Below are positions 46,259-57,187 of a DNA stretch of 64,000 nucleotides, one piece after another. The notes beneath the pieces are model-generated. The model ran no database searches. It saw nothing but the letters and a program-made list of their open reading frames with translations, and was not told the DNA's origin. Made by a program: the position numbers and the translations under genes. The DNA is taken from NCBI GenBank assembly GCA_028532985.1, contig JANCIK010000003.1:3110001-3174000 (forward strand), read 5' to 3'. Each line of letters begins with the position of its first letter. The stretch's first letter is position 1. The stretch is from Stropharia rugosoannulata (lineage: Eukaryota; Basidiomycota; Agaricomycetes; Agaricales; Strophariaceae).

Positions 46259-48852
46259 CTATGGCCATCGCGTATTTTGAGGCTGACTTGCCGAATAATT
46301 AGGCCCATTATGAGGATTTAGGGGCGGTAGACGTAATGACGAAGGATTAGTCGATCCATGGCGGGGATAGTTGACATTAGGAGGTGGGAGTATGTTATTA
46401 GCAAACGACGAAGTGAAACGTGGCTGGGGCGGCGGGGTCGCAGGATGGCGGGCACTTATGGCGGACGGATGGTGAACTGGCCCAGCACCATTAAGGTTTC
46501 CCGACGACGGTACCCGAGGTATAGGTAATATACGGGACGAGTCTAGTCGTCCTTTCTTCCACAGTTGGTCTGCCACGTTACTGTCGTCGTATTCCGAAGC
46601 CTTACGCTTGCCAGATGTGTTGGACGGTACGCTGGCGACGCTCGGCTGATCATCATCGTCCGAGTCAAGTGTCAGGTCAATCACATTATTCGATTGTGAT
46701 TGTGATTGTTGAGTCTGCGTTTCGGGAGGGGGTCGGGAGTCGAAGGACTGGCTGGCGGAAGATGGATATGCCAAGGCACCGATAACTTGACCTTCTTCAT
46801 CGTCCGAATCATCAGAAATATAAAAAGCCTCGGGCGCCCGAGCTTTGCCATTGCCATTGACTAGCGGGGCATAACCATTAGCTCCGTCAACGTTTTGAGA
46901 GACACATGCGGTGTTTAAATCAGGTGTTGTGGATTGCTTTTTCACAGGCGGAGGCGGTTTTGCCTTGGGCGGATGGACTGCTAACCACTCGGGCGATCCA
47001 TGCTTATTATCCGAAGTATGCCATTGACCATCCGCTTCCACCATCACATCTTCTACGCTTTCTGGAGTCTGTTGTAAAATATCATCGAAATATCTAAATT
47101 TCCATTTAGCAATATCTCGCTAAGCAGACGATGTGACGTACCCATCCAGAATTAGGTCTCTATGGTCCAACGTCCGCTCACAAACAGGACATAGCCATGT
47201 TGTTGTTTGTTCCATCATTGTATACCAAGAAGTCGCATCAAAACACTGTGGATGAACGCACTTGGAGGAACGACAGGGCGTCCCGATGCGAACGAAAGTA
47301 AGCTACAATACCGTCAATAAATCAGAATACATCATCACAAGAAGGAACATTAGCTACTAACTGGGCATTTTAAAGACATTTTTTGAGGTCCCGCAACAAT
47401 TTCATCATCTTCTGACATTGCTTGCTTCACTATGAAAAGGGTTAGAGACAGATAATGAGAAGACAGTACAATTTCGCTCACTTTTCAGCCGGATTTCTTG
47501 GGGAGACCGAAGATGGTTGGTTTTCAGACTCTGGACCAAAGCATCAATGGTGGTTACCTCAACAAGCATCACAATCATATAATACTTCTAACGAGTTTTT
47601 AGTATTGTGGTTAATGGGAATGGGGAGGTGCTAACCTTTGATTGAACTGGCTGCTGACTGTTTACATACACCATTTCAAGCTTGTTGGACCCAGTAATTC
47701 TCGCATATTTCCCTATATCCGGAGGTGGGGCCGTCCCTGGCTTCTTCTTCAATCCCTTCAAGTTGGCAGTTATTTGCGTGCCGTTGACGCGCACTTCACA
47801 GGTAGGAGGAAATTCCATGGGGCACGGAACAGAAGTTGACCTAAAGGAGCTGACCCCAGCATAGAAGATAGATGAAGTGCAAAACAGGCGAAGCTGGTAC
47901 TTCGATCTGATCGAGAAACAACGATGAGAACAAGATGGAGATGAAAAGGAAAAGCAGATACCCAGGAGCCCGCATCTTAGTCTGTTGCTCGTTATTTAAT
48001 GCGAATTGGAGCGCTTGTGAGCGGCGATCTGTTGGACTTGACGATTCTGCAGGTACAGATTAATTATTTGTATCCCCATTCTGCAAAACGAGTAGGCCAC
48101 ACATACCGGGACACTCCACGATGGCTGTAACTGCTTGGTCTACAGTAAAGAAAGGGGAATCCTTGAAGCGAATTCCTAGAAAGCGTTAAGTAACAGCATA
48201 TATATGTGCGTTTATCGCAAGCGCCGAATACCTGTGGTCTTTTGCGACGAAGAGGCTACAGGAGCAGAGACGGCCGACGGTAAGCGAGGGGGCGCGTATG
48301 GATCGTAGTGAGCTATACTGCTTGATCCGGGATGGCCAGCGTGAAAATGAATGGGCTTCGGAGGGTCGTGAATCGCGTGAGAGCTGGTCGAGGAGGATGG
48401 GATCGCGGCCGCTAGTGGCATGGCTCGCGCAGGAGTAAATCTAAGCGAAAACATGAAATTCAGCATAAAAGCAGATAAAAAGCAGGGAGGGGGCGTGTTT
48501 TGCTCAAGGGTGAGAGGGGTCCTTGAGAACGGTACTCACATTCCATTTGCTCGTACTTGTTGGATGACCTGTTTCCCCTTTAACCACTTATCTTCAGCGT
48601 GTGAAGCTCGCCAGTTGTCTAGTGCCCCCGTAATTCTCTCAATAATTTCCTGCTTTTTGCCAGACTTTGCGAAATGAGTGTTGCATTCCTCGTTGAAGCC
48701 CATTAGAATCTGTTTCAACCTGTCGACGGTGTTATTCTTGATGCTGTGGCGAATTTGCTGTAGATGGCAGTGCGGTGTCAAAAAACATAGCTGTAGTCGG
48801 AAAGGAAGCCACGCACATCGAAGTCCATCCATGTCTGGTCAGTAGTAGCCAT
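46259..48852 (-). CDS. SIZ1: Siz/PIAS-type SUMO E3 ligase
   Basis: Helps Ubc9 transfer SUMO to nuclear proteins. The ATG at 48852 gives MATTDQTWMDFDV and a SAP domain (NTVDRLKQILMGFNEECNTH). A PINIT domain follows (MEFPPTCEVRVNGTQITANL, then GKYARITGSNKLEMVYVNS). The SP-RING is at about 47400-47150: RIGTPCRSSKCVHPQCFDAT, then SWYTMMEQTTTWLCPVCERT with LDHRDLILDG, so the Cys/His ligands are complete. The C-terminal 260 residues are disordered and carry two likely SUMO-interacting motifs next to acidic runs, NNVIDLTLDSDDDDQ and EAFYISDDSDDEEG. About nine introns. TAG at 46259-46261. It is divergent from nudC with 191 bp between starts. Confidence 0.93.
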
Positions 48853-49043
48853 TAGACGCCAGAGTGGGTAAAAAGTCGCTCAAGGGTGGGTAGTTTGCTG
48901 AGGACTGGCAATGGCGAGGGCGCAAACCAAACAGCGGCACACATGACTTCCTACCCATCTCTCGCTTAGTCATACCCTGGAGATTCTAATTTAACTTTAT
49001 CGCTACTTCGCTTGTCTATCCGACCATTTCACTCTTCACCATC
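48853..49043. promoter_or_regulatory. Divergent promoter SIZ1 / nudC
   Basis: 191 bp between the two ATG codons. TTTAACTTTATC lies about 50 bp before the nudC start; no canonical TATA box. Confidence 0.45.
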
Positions 49044-49959
49044 ATGGACGTCGACTCCCACCTCACTGACTATGACAAGATGACCCCAGAGCAGCGTGCG
49101 GCCGCTGATAAGGAGGCAAAGATTCGTCAAGACGCAGAACAGGCTGGTAGGCACCTAATATAGTGCGGACTACTTTGACTCAACAACTACTACATCTGTA
49201 GCTCTTCCCTACACTTGGACGCAAGAGCTAGGCGACGTGGATATCGTAATTCCTGTACCCCAGGGTACTCGCGGAAGGGATCTCAACGTCGTCATCGCGA
49301 AGAAGAAACTCATCGTAGGCTTAAAAAACACTGAACCCATCATGTCTGGAGAGCTGTGCAAAGAGATTAAGGTCGAAGATAGCACATGGACTGTCGGTAC
49401 GTTACTCTGCTCAACTGTTTTTGCTTGATTAAATTAATCTTCTTTAACAGAGGACAATAATGCTGTTCATGTTCATCTCGAGAAGATAAATGACCAGACA
49501 TGGTGGGAGAATGTCCTTACTCACCACCCAAAAATCGACACGAAGAAAATCGAGCCAACGAACAGCAAGCTGAGCGACTTGGATGGAGAAACCCGGTGAT
49601 TGTTTCTCTTGAGGTCTATCGATAACGTTGGTCACTAACTTGCTTTGTTTGCAGTGGAATGGTCGAGAAGATGATGGTATGATCCTCGCATTTTTCTTAT
49701 CCTCATGCGCTAAAGCGTTCTTCTGATTAGTTTGATAATGCACAAAAGGTAAGGCATTCAGTTTCATATATCACACCTTTTTCTAATATTATCTTTCATA
49801 GCAAATGGGTAAACCCACATCCGACGAACTTCAAAAGATGGAGGTATGACATCTTATTGCGTTTAGCATGGTCTATAATAATTGACATTTTCCCAGGCAC
49901 TCAAGAAATTCCAAGCCGCACACCCGGAACTTGACTTCTCTCAAGCTAAAATATCATAA
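49044..49959 (+). CDS. nudC: Nuclear movement protein NudC (CS/p23-like domain)
   Basis: Hsp90-linked co-chaperone for dynein regulators, needed for nuclear migration in hyphae. The ATG at 49044 gives [20 protein letters not shown] then [12 protein letters not shown]. The CS domain is [20 protein letters not shown] with [35 protein letters not shown], and after an intron [20 protein letters not shown]. The C-terminal part is split into very small exons: GMVEKMM (about 49656-49677), FDNAQK (about 49731-49748) and [14 protein letters not shown], then [23 protein letters not shown] at 49957-49959. The product is about 185 residues, slightly short for NudC but with a full domain and C-terminal helix. 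Six introns in 0.9 kb. Confidence 0.93.
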
Positions 49960-50141
49960 TCGGTATTGTTTGTTGGACTGGCAGAAGGATTCGTTATGCG
50001 CTATATGTTGATGTGGGTGCTACGGGAGTCTTTCAATATCACCCTTGCATCGAAGTACCCTGGACAATGTAGTCATAAGGCGTAAATTTATGGAGATGAA
50101 TTACACAAGAAATGAGAGCACAACAGAAATCGAAAGGTCTT

Positions 50142-52527
50142 TTAGAGTTTCCTGCGCTTTCCTTGGCCAGGTGGATCAATATTTGAACTTTTGCGTTTAA
50201 CGCTCTCCACGAGGCTTTCCAAGCTCTTCGCTCCAACTTCCCCGCGTGATTTCGATTTAATAGGAGCTCCTTCTGGTCGTTCATCGCGCAATTCACGTTG
50301 TCGTTTCTGACGCTCGTCGAGCAATGCACCCATAGCTTTCGTCTTTTTGAAGCTGTAGAAAAAGTGGTCCAGCAAATAAGTGGAGTAACAAAATGAAAAT
50401 ACCTACTGAGGATTTGTAGGATCAATAGCAAATTGATGATCCTCGAAAAGGGCTTGGAAACGGTCATCCTTGACGTTAAGCACAAAGTCCTCTTGTGCTT
50501 CGCCGTCATCCTCTTTTTTGTCTTTCCTGCCCTTCCTCCTCTTTTTATTTTTCTCAGCCTTGATGACTGATTTGAGATTGAAGTGTTTCGGCTCCGCCTC
50601 AGGATTGTTCGACGCGACAAGCAAAGCCAGTTCTTCCTCCGTCGCCACTTTCCGTTGGGGCTCTTCCACAATCTTCGTCTCGGTCTTCTTGCTCTTTTTG
50701 CCCTTACCCTTCCGTTGCTTATCCTCAGCACTTGCCTTAATCTCCTGTTCACTGTCCGCCTCGAAGAAGTCATCCTCTGCCCTCTCCTTTTCTCCTTCAC
50801 CCTCCTGAGGTGTCTTCGCCCCCACCTCCTCTTTCCTCTTCTTCCGTTTCTCCCGCATCTTCCTCTGATACTTCTCTAGTGTCGTCTCGTCGCCCTCCTT
50901 CTTCACCGATAACCCTGGGGTGAACGTGATCTCCATATCGACGTCGTCCCCGCCAGCATCGTCTCCCCAGCCCTCGGGCATAGCATCGTCGTTTCCTCCG
51001 AGTAACAACGCGCGCAGCTTGTCTCGTTCCGCTTTACCTTTCTTCTTGTTTTTCGGTGCACTCTCAGCCTCCGATTCTGATTCTGATGATGTATTGGCTA
51101 TGTAGGCGCGGAAGTCGTTCTCCTCAATCTCCTTCTTCGTTAAAGCGCGCCGCGTAACCTGATTGCGTTCCGGATCATCGTCGTCCCAAGTTAGCTTTAC
51201 TTTTGAATGTCGTAGAGCCTGTAGAGCGGTGAGATTAGATGGGGTTGGGAAGGAAGGGGACTTACATCGGTAACGAAATCGACTGCCTTGTACGTTGTGT
51301 TCGCCTCATCAGTAGCTTCGTCACTGCAAGTATCGTGAGCAAGAGATACTACAAAATGATAATAATTAATTGGAACATACCGAGGCTCATTATCGAATGA
51401 CATTTCATCTGGGACGAAGCTTATATCAAATACGTTCGCAGAGCGCTCCAGCTCCGTGCCTTCCAATTCATTATATATATGAGATGCAGCGTCGACGGTA
51501 TCGCACGTAACAATTGCATAGTAATATCTGAGAGATGAATACATGCACTGCTGCAATGAACAAGGAAGACTCACCGAAGCCGCTCCAACTGATATTTCCG
51601 TAATGCATCCTCATCAATCTCGTCCTCCTCGCCGACTTCATACACCGTCCGCTCATTCACCTCATCCGGATTCTCCACGTCCTTCTTCCTGAAAATCTCA
51701 GCCGGAGGGCCCTCTTTCTCCTCCCTTGCCATGCGCTCCTTCCCAAAGTCACTCGGGTACACCTTGACGCTGACCACGCGCCCGCGCGCGACAGGCACCG
51801 TGCCGCCTCCCGCGCCGTCTTCGCCTCGTTTACCACGGCGCTTCCCCGCCGCTATTTGTGCTATGGAGGACGACGACGACGCAGACGCGGGGACAACGGG
51901 CGCATTCGGGGACACAAGAGAAGAGCAGATCTTGTACAGGTGCGCGGCACGCACATGGTCCCAGTCGAGGTTCACGATCGCCAGGCGGGATGTGCGTTCC
52001 AGTCCAGCATCGCCCGCGCGCTCTGGGGAATCCTCGCGATGCGATGCGGCATATGCGGCGGCCTGTGCATCGAGCGCGGCGCTCGTGGACTCGTCAAGGT
52101 CAATTTCATCCTCTGAGTGGTCAACATTCGGGACTGAGATAGGCCGCGCGGCGTCCTGCCCCAGGGTAACGAATCCGCCGTCAGATGATTCGTCCTCGTC
52201 CTCTTCCTTCTCATCTTCCTCGTCGGAGGACTCGAGGAGGACCTCTCCACGCGCCAAATCCGGTATACGAGGTGCCTCGGCCTCGTTCTCGTCCTTGTCC
52301 TCGTCGTCTTCGTCTTCATTTTCCAGGCGGTAATAACGACGGAGGTTTTCCTCCGACTGGTTTTTGGCAACAGGCCGTCCGTACTTGTCAACTTTGCTGC
52401 GCGCCTTGGTCTTGTCCGCTGTAAATACGCTCTTGAAGCGTTCGTCAATGACGACCTTATTGTTCTTTGTTTTAGGCCGCCTGAAGCGCGGGTCGGACTT
52501 GAGTCTTGCAAAACGTGGGTCAGACAT
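50142..52527 (-). CDS. ESF1: Nucleolar ribosome biogenesis factor ESF1
   Basis: Needed for early pre-rRNA processing to 18S rRNA (known from yeast). The ATG at 52527 gives MSDPRFARLKSDPRFRRPKT then VVIDERFKSVF, the ESF1 N-terminal signature. The large first exon has long acidic runs (EDEDDEDKDENEAEAPRIPD). The central domain has LAIVNLDWDHVRAAHLYKIC, VVSVKVYPSDFGKERMAREE and YYYAIVTCDTVDAASHIYNE, then LEGTELERSANVFDISFVPD. The following exons have KVKLTWDDDDPERNQVTRRA, then a highly charged coiled-coil part and the NUC153 motif DDRFQALFEDHQFAIDPTNP before the last intron. The last exon ends SSNIDPPGQGKRRKL at 50142. About five introns. I prefer the ATG at 52527 because the homologous MSDPRF start lies there; the frame is open further upstream. 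Confidence 0.93.
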
Positions 52528-53899
52528 AATTTTGAGCCGCTTTAAAAAAATACGGCAAGGAGTGTGATAGAGCAGTCGAAGAGAAGATTCCAAGAAGATT
52601 CAAGTAAGAAACCCCAAGGGCGCCAGTGAACCTTGGCCAATCAAAAATCCTTAGCCACGTGAGGAGGCATTACATCTGGCCAACATCTAATCACCCAGAT
52701 CTAATCATTACCCATATCAGGTGGAGTCACTGCTCTGAAATCGTCGCGACGACCCTCGGAGGCAACTTAAAGGTTAATTGGAAATCCCGACATGCACTAG
52801 ACAAAAAGGAACAATGAAGAAAATTTAATGTTATACAGACTTTCACAAGTTGTAAGTCAGTAAAAAGTATGGTACTAATGTACAGATGGAAGTAATCCAC
52901 CATATGATATCCATGTTTTTAAAAATCTGTCCGGAAAGGTCCTTGAAAATGCCTCTCAGAAATATAGGTATTCACGTTGGCTCTGGGTATATGTATACTG
53001 AGTGCTACAGATTGTGGGGCAAAAGGAGCGCGCGATTTTCCCTTTTGCGATTGATAGAGATTTAAAAAAAAGTTGTTTGATGTATTTCCTGTGGGATAGA
53101 AAATGTGAAGGGCAATCGGTGAGCTCAGAACTTCGACATGATCGACATGGGCACGGACTAACATTTCTGCATATATACCACTGTCACGCGATTGTGCAAA
53201 ACGCTTCGGCATATTTGGTATGTTCTGACTGATCCTCGTCACAGCAAGTCGCTTCTTCGCTGAGGCCGAATGTATGTGATGAGATGGTGTTGAAGTCGGT
53301 AAATGAGTCCATGGTCAAGTGGACACAGAGATATAGTAAGTAATAGTAGGTGGACTGAGGAGACTCTTGTCCCCTCCTAAACTACATTGTTGAGCTCTTA
53401 AATAGTACCTTCCGAACCTGTGCATTTCATACCCTGTCAGTTAATGAGAAGAAAATACTGTACTGTTCCAAAGAGCGCTGGGTAAGACGTCGCAGAGACG
53501 TCACAGAGCATGTATTGCACGATCTCGTCTAAATGCGATGGTAGCTCAATCGGCATTAAAATTGCTGCGGGTTTATCTCAGTCCATCACTGGTGCACTGC
53601 AACAATGAAAAAGAACGTCAACAATGAGGACGAATGTACAGCACCTTGAGATTGGTATAAATACTATAATTACTTTCATAGTCATCATGTATTCAATGTG
53701 TAATATGGCTGCATGCCTGACTCACTCCACAGGTGTCTCTCGCATCTACTGAAATCCATTTGGCTTTCTCACTTTCACCGATGCTGAAAAATGGACTGGA
53801 GTGATCCCATTACACTATGAGTAGCAGGCAGATAGGTTACAATCATGAAGACCGGCTAGAAACAAGGCATTACATGCACATGGTGAGCAAACTCTTTCC
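52528..53899. other. Intergenic, about 1.4 kb, no gene seen
   Basis: Upstream of ESF1 and downstream of the H3-like gene. AT-rich. A minus-strand frame at 52919-53242 and a plus frame at 53002-53232 overlap and neither shows domain features. Confidence 0.45.
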
Positions 53900-54680
53900 C
53901 TAATACCTCCCTCCCCAGTGTATATGCATTGTCTCTTTTCGGAGCCTCCGAGCGAGAGCCATGTCCTTGACCTGAATGGTAACCCTCTTTGCGTGAATTG
54001 CTGCCAAATTTGTATCGTTAAATAGTTCAACGAGGTAGGCCTCCGTGGCTTCCTGTAGAGCGCTGAGGGCGCTGGCCTGAAAGCGAGCGTCATCCTACAA
54101 ATACAAGAAATGATCAGAGACTCGGATCATCTTCTAATCAGGTAGTAAAAATAACAAATACCTTGAACGTTGTCGTGATCTCTCGCACAAGCCTTCCAAA
54201 CGGTGCTCGCTTGATGAGCGGCTCAACTGACTTTTGGTAGCGTCGTATTTCGCGGAGCGCAACTGTACCAGGTCGGAATCGCCGTTTCTTATGTCCAGCT
54301 TGGAGTTTCTTTAGCGCAACATGGGTCTTTCCTGCTTTGCGAGGGTCTGGAGCCGCAGACTGTCCCAATCTATTACCCTTATTCTAATGGTGCAGCAGCT
54401 TTGAATTAGAGACCATTTGCGAGATACCATGAATTGTAGCTTACAGCGCTTTTGACTGCCTGTCTGGTGTCTTTGTTCTCTGGTTTAAAATCATACGGCT
54501 TCTTGACACCTTGAAATTCGGGCTTGATGCCAGCTGGGCCTTGGTATAGGCTTTGCGCAACTTTTCCAGCTGTAAAAATTGAAGTAGACACTAGATTTTA
54601 GTCCACTTGTTACAGATTCTGATTGCAGGAAACATACCACCCCCAGTAGACTTCCTTGCTGTGAACTTTGTACGAGCCAT
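53900..54680 (-). CDS. Divergent histone H3 variant with enlarged N-terminal region
   Basis: Four exons, 54680-54638, 54569-54445, 54383-54162 and 54094-53900, total 585 nt, 194 residues; ordinary H3 has about 136. The tail starts [14 protein letters not shown], like canonical H3 except Phe for Gln5, keeping Lys4, Lys9 and Ser10. About 75 residues not found in H3 follow ([40 protein letters not shown], then [20 protein letters not shown]). The fold is then complete: [92 protein letters not shown], and a short non-H3 end [12 protein letters not shown]. The loop between REI and ALQEA has ordinary H3 length, without the insertion usual in CENP-A, so it is probably not the centromeric variant. 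The gene is intron-rich, so likely replication-independent (inference). Exon joins keep frame throughout. Confidence 0.85.
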
Positions 54681-56118
54681 GGAAGGCGATGAGATGACGA
54701 TGAGGTGGAGAAAGAAAGTTATGAGGGGATAATTTTTAGCTGAACGACATTTGTCTTATATACAGCAACCCGAATATGTATCCCGTTGAGCTTGAGCTTA
54801 TTTCACGAATTCAGCACAGCCGCAATCAACGAAAAAATGCGGTTCGAACGCGCACCGTGACAAAAGGACAGGTGATTGTCTTTACTAGGGTATCTAGCTA
54901 GGCTCAGAATTTACTCGATAGAAGACTCAATGGTCAGAAGCTGCGCATCGATACTTTGCGGTTCGACTTCGCGTGGGAGAGCGGTTCTTGAGATGGTCAT
55001 AGAGTTGCCTTTTCGGGGTGCATCCTCTTTCCTGAATCCTTGTGCACCTCCCCTGACTCATACTACCTAAGCACATAACAGCGTTATGCCTACGCACACC
55101 TCAGCCTTATGATACATCTCGTTGAGCAACAGCTGGCTAAATACTCTGAGCGGCAGATCTTTGGTTAAAAAAACAGGTAGTTCGACCATCTCATTGTTCT
55201 GAATAGACTAAAACGGATGTCGGCATCTTAATCGTATGCCGCTTGCTTCCAGCCATTCCCATTTCATTGGCGTAGTTTCTTCTATGTCGTCCACAGCTGG
55301 TCCTTGAGCTGACCAACAAGCCTTACGCAACATAACTCGCAACGCAGAGAGACAACGGGGACATCACTGTTCTTATGCTGCAGATCTGAAAATAGGAACG
55401 AACACGATGGATGGATGGGCGGATGGCATCATGCAGCGGGAGACTCTGACATACGAGTACTGATCTGATTGGACAGATGGGACGAATCTGCATACCTCCA
55501 GTTGTGCCAATCGACGGTCCAAGCGCAGACACTGGGTCCACAAAATCCATAATGATATGATAGGCCATCGAGGACGCACCTCACTTCTATTGTCCATTGA
55601 GCCCCACCTATCCGAGCTCCAGCAGAATCGCATGCTATGCATGAATCAGACAGGCATCGACATTGACCAACAGGTGCCGCCCCGTCGGCGTTGCCCGAGG
55701 GAGCGTTCTATTCCGGGCGCGTCGCGACCATCACTAGGTCGCCATCGCGGTCGCTGTCGCGGAGGGCCCCTATTATATATACCCTCCACCGACTCTTCCC
55801 ATCACTTTCTTCCTTCCCCGTCTCTTTCCTTCCTTCTCTTTCTTCCTGTAAGTCCCTCCCAATGTCCTCAATTCATAAGCACTGTCGCTGACCTACGCCT
55901 TTGTCAGTTTACGTTTCGTTCTGTACTTTGCCCGGCCGCAGGCGCGCCCTATCACTTCTAGCTTCGCCCTCGCCTTCGTCCCTGTTCGAATTCAAAGCAT
56001 ACATTTTCGCCAGTCGATTATTTTTCATTCATTTTTTGATTTTTTGAACATACCTGTGTATTCCGTCACCACCCACACTTAACGTACCAGCAACAACCCG
56101 AAGAAAAGATAAGAAAAG
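54681..56118. other. Intergenic region and long leader of the repeat-precursor gene
   Basis: No gene to about 55700. From about 55774 on it looks like promoter and leader of the plus-strand gene: a TATA box, C/T-rich sequence, and a possible 5' UTR intron (donor CTGTAAGTC near 55848, acceptor TTTGTCAG near 55909). Confidence 0.5.
55774..55781 (+). promoter_or_regulatory. TATA box of the Kex2-repeat precursor gene
   Basis: TATATATA in a GC-rich setting, about 340 bp upstream of the ATG at 56119, followed by a pyrimidine-rich stretch. Strong TATA elements with C/T-rich leaders are typical of highly expressed fungal genes. Confidence 0.55.
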
Positions 56119-57187
56119 ATGCTCGCTCGCTCCACGTTTACCGCTTTCCTTGCTCTCGCATGCGCTGCCTCCGCGCTCGGTGCCGCACTTCCGATGCCGC
56201 TCCGGGTGAGTACTTCACATTCAATGTCACCGTCATTTTCAACTACTTCAACCTCCGTCTTTATAACGTTGTTGGAGGAAGCAAGTGTGCAGACCAGCGT
56301 GCTGGATTCTGCACATCCCTCTTTGGAATTGTCTTGCTCATTTTCTTCGCTTTTGAATTAAAATAAAATGTTCCTCTTGTTGATGGACGATACTGACTCA
56401 CCGCCCACAGCTCGCCCTTCGTGCACCTGCGCCTAAGCTTGAGACTATCCCCGTCTATGCACGTCAGATTCCCGAGGAGGACCCCGTCAAGGTCGTCAAT
56501 GGTCAGATCGTGCCCTACAGCAAGCGCCAGATCCCGGAGGAGGACCCCGTTAAGGTTGTCAATGGCCAGATTGTCCCTTACTCTAAGCGCCAGATTCCCG
56601 AAGAAGACCCAGTCAAGGTCGTCAACGGTCAAATCGTTCCCTACTCTAAGCGCCAACTCGCGAACAGGCAGATCCCCGAGGAGGACCCGGTCAAAGTCGT
56701 CAACGGCCAGATTGTTCCATACAGCAAGCGTCAAATTCCTGAGGAAGACCCAGTGAAGGTTGTCAACGGTCAAATTGTTCCCTACAGCAAGCGTCAGATT
56801 CCCGAAGAGGACCCCGTCAAGGTCGTCAACGGCCAGATCGTCCCCTACTCTAAGCGCCAAATCCCAGAGGAGGACCCAGTGAAAGTCGTGAACGGCCAGA
56901 TCGTCCCCTACAGCAAGCGTCAGATCCCAGAGGAGGACCCAGTCAAGGTTGTCAATGGCCAGATTGTCCCCTACTCTAAGCGCCAGATTCCTGAGGAAGA
57001 CCCAGTCAAGGTCGTCAACGGTCAAATTGTTCCCTACAGCAAGCGTCAAATCCCCGAGGAGGACCCCGTCAAAGTCGTCAACGGCCAGATAGTCCCCTAC
57101 TCCAAGCGTCAGCTCGCAAACAGGCAGATCCCTGAGGAGGACCCGGTCAAGGTTGTCAATGGACAGATCGTGCCTTACTCCAAGTAA
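56119..57187 (+). CDS. Secreted Kex2-processed repeat precursor (eleven 21-residue units)
   Basis: Two exons, 56119-56205 and 56411-57187, give 287 residues. Exon 1 is essentially a signal peptide (MLARSTFTAFLALACAASAL then GAALPMPLR). Exon 2 has a short leader (LALRAPAPKLETIPVYAR) and then eleven units, each Gln followed by IPEEDPVKVVNGQIVPYS and KR; the last stops after Lys. Lys-Arg is the Kex2 site in the late Golgi, so each unit would be released as a 19-residue acidic peptide once KR is trimmed, with an N-terminal Gln able to form pyroglutamate. Two extra QLANR segments follow units 3 and 10. The sequence is invariant at protein level while codons differ. The layout matches fungal KEX2-processed repeat proteins such as smut repellents, but the unit itself is not one I know. 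No UstY-type (DUF3328) oxidase or other tailoring gene is next to it in this window. Confidence 0.9.
56465..57184 (+). repeat. 63-bp coding tandem repeat, 11 copies
   Basis: Units start at 56465, 56528, 56591, 56669, 56732, 56795, 56858, 56921, 56984, 57047 and 57125. The period is 63 bp, except for 15-bp additions coding QLANR at 56654-56668 and 57110-57124. Copies differ almost only at silent sites; the serine before KR is coded AGC in units 1, 4, 5, 7, 9 and TCT or TCC in units 2, 3, 6, 8, 10, 11. Confidence 0.95.

Noticed and set aside
53900..54680. Centromeric histone CENP-A
   Set aside because: Loop 1 between REI and ALQEA has the same length as in ordinary H3, Phe is kept where CENP-A has Trp, and the tail begins as in canonical H3. 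Phylogeny could still overturn this.
56261..57049. 262-codon minus-strand frame with repeated LAVGNNLTVDDLDWV-like units
   Set aside because: It is the antisense reading of the Kex2-repeat array; periodicity comes from the plus-strand gene, which has a signal peptide and proper splicing.
56119..57187. Dikaritin-type cyclic peptide cluster
   Set aside because: The Kex2 repeats fit, but no UstY/DUF3328 oxidase, tyrosinase or methyltransferase gene lies nearby in the window, so I call it only a repeat precursor.
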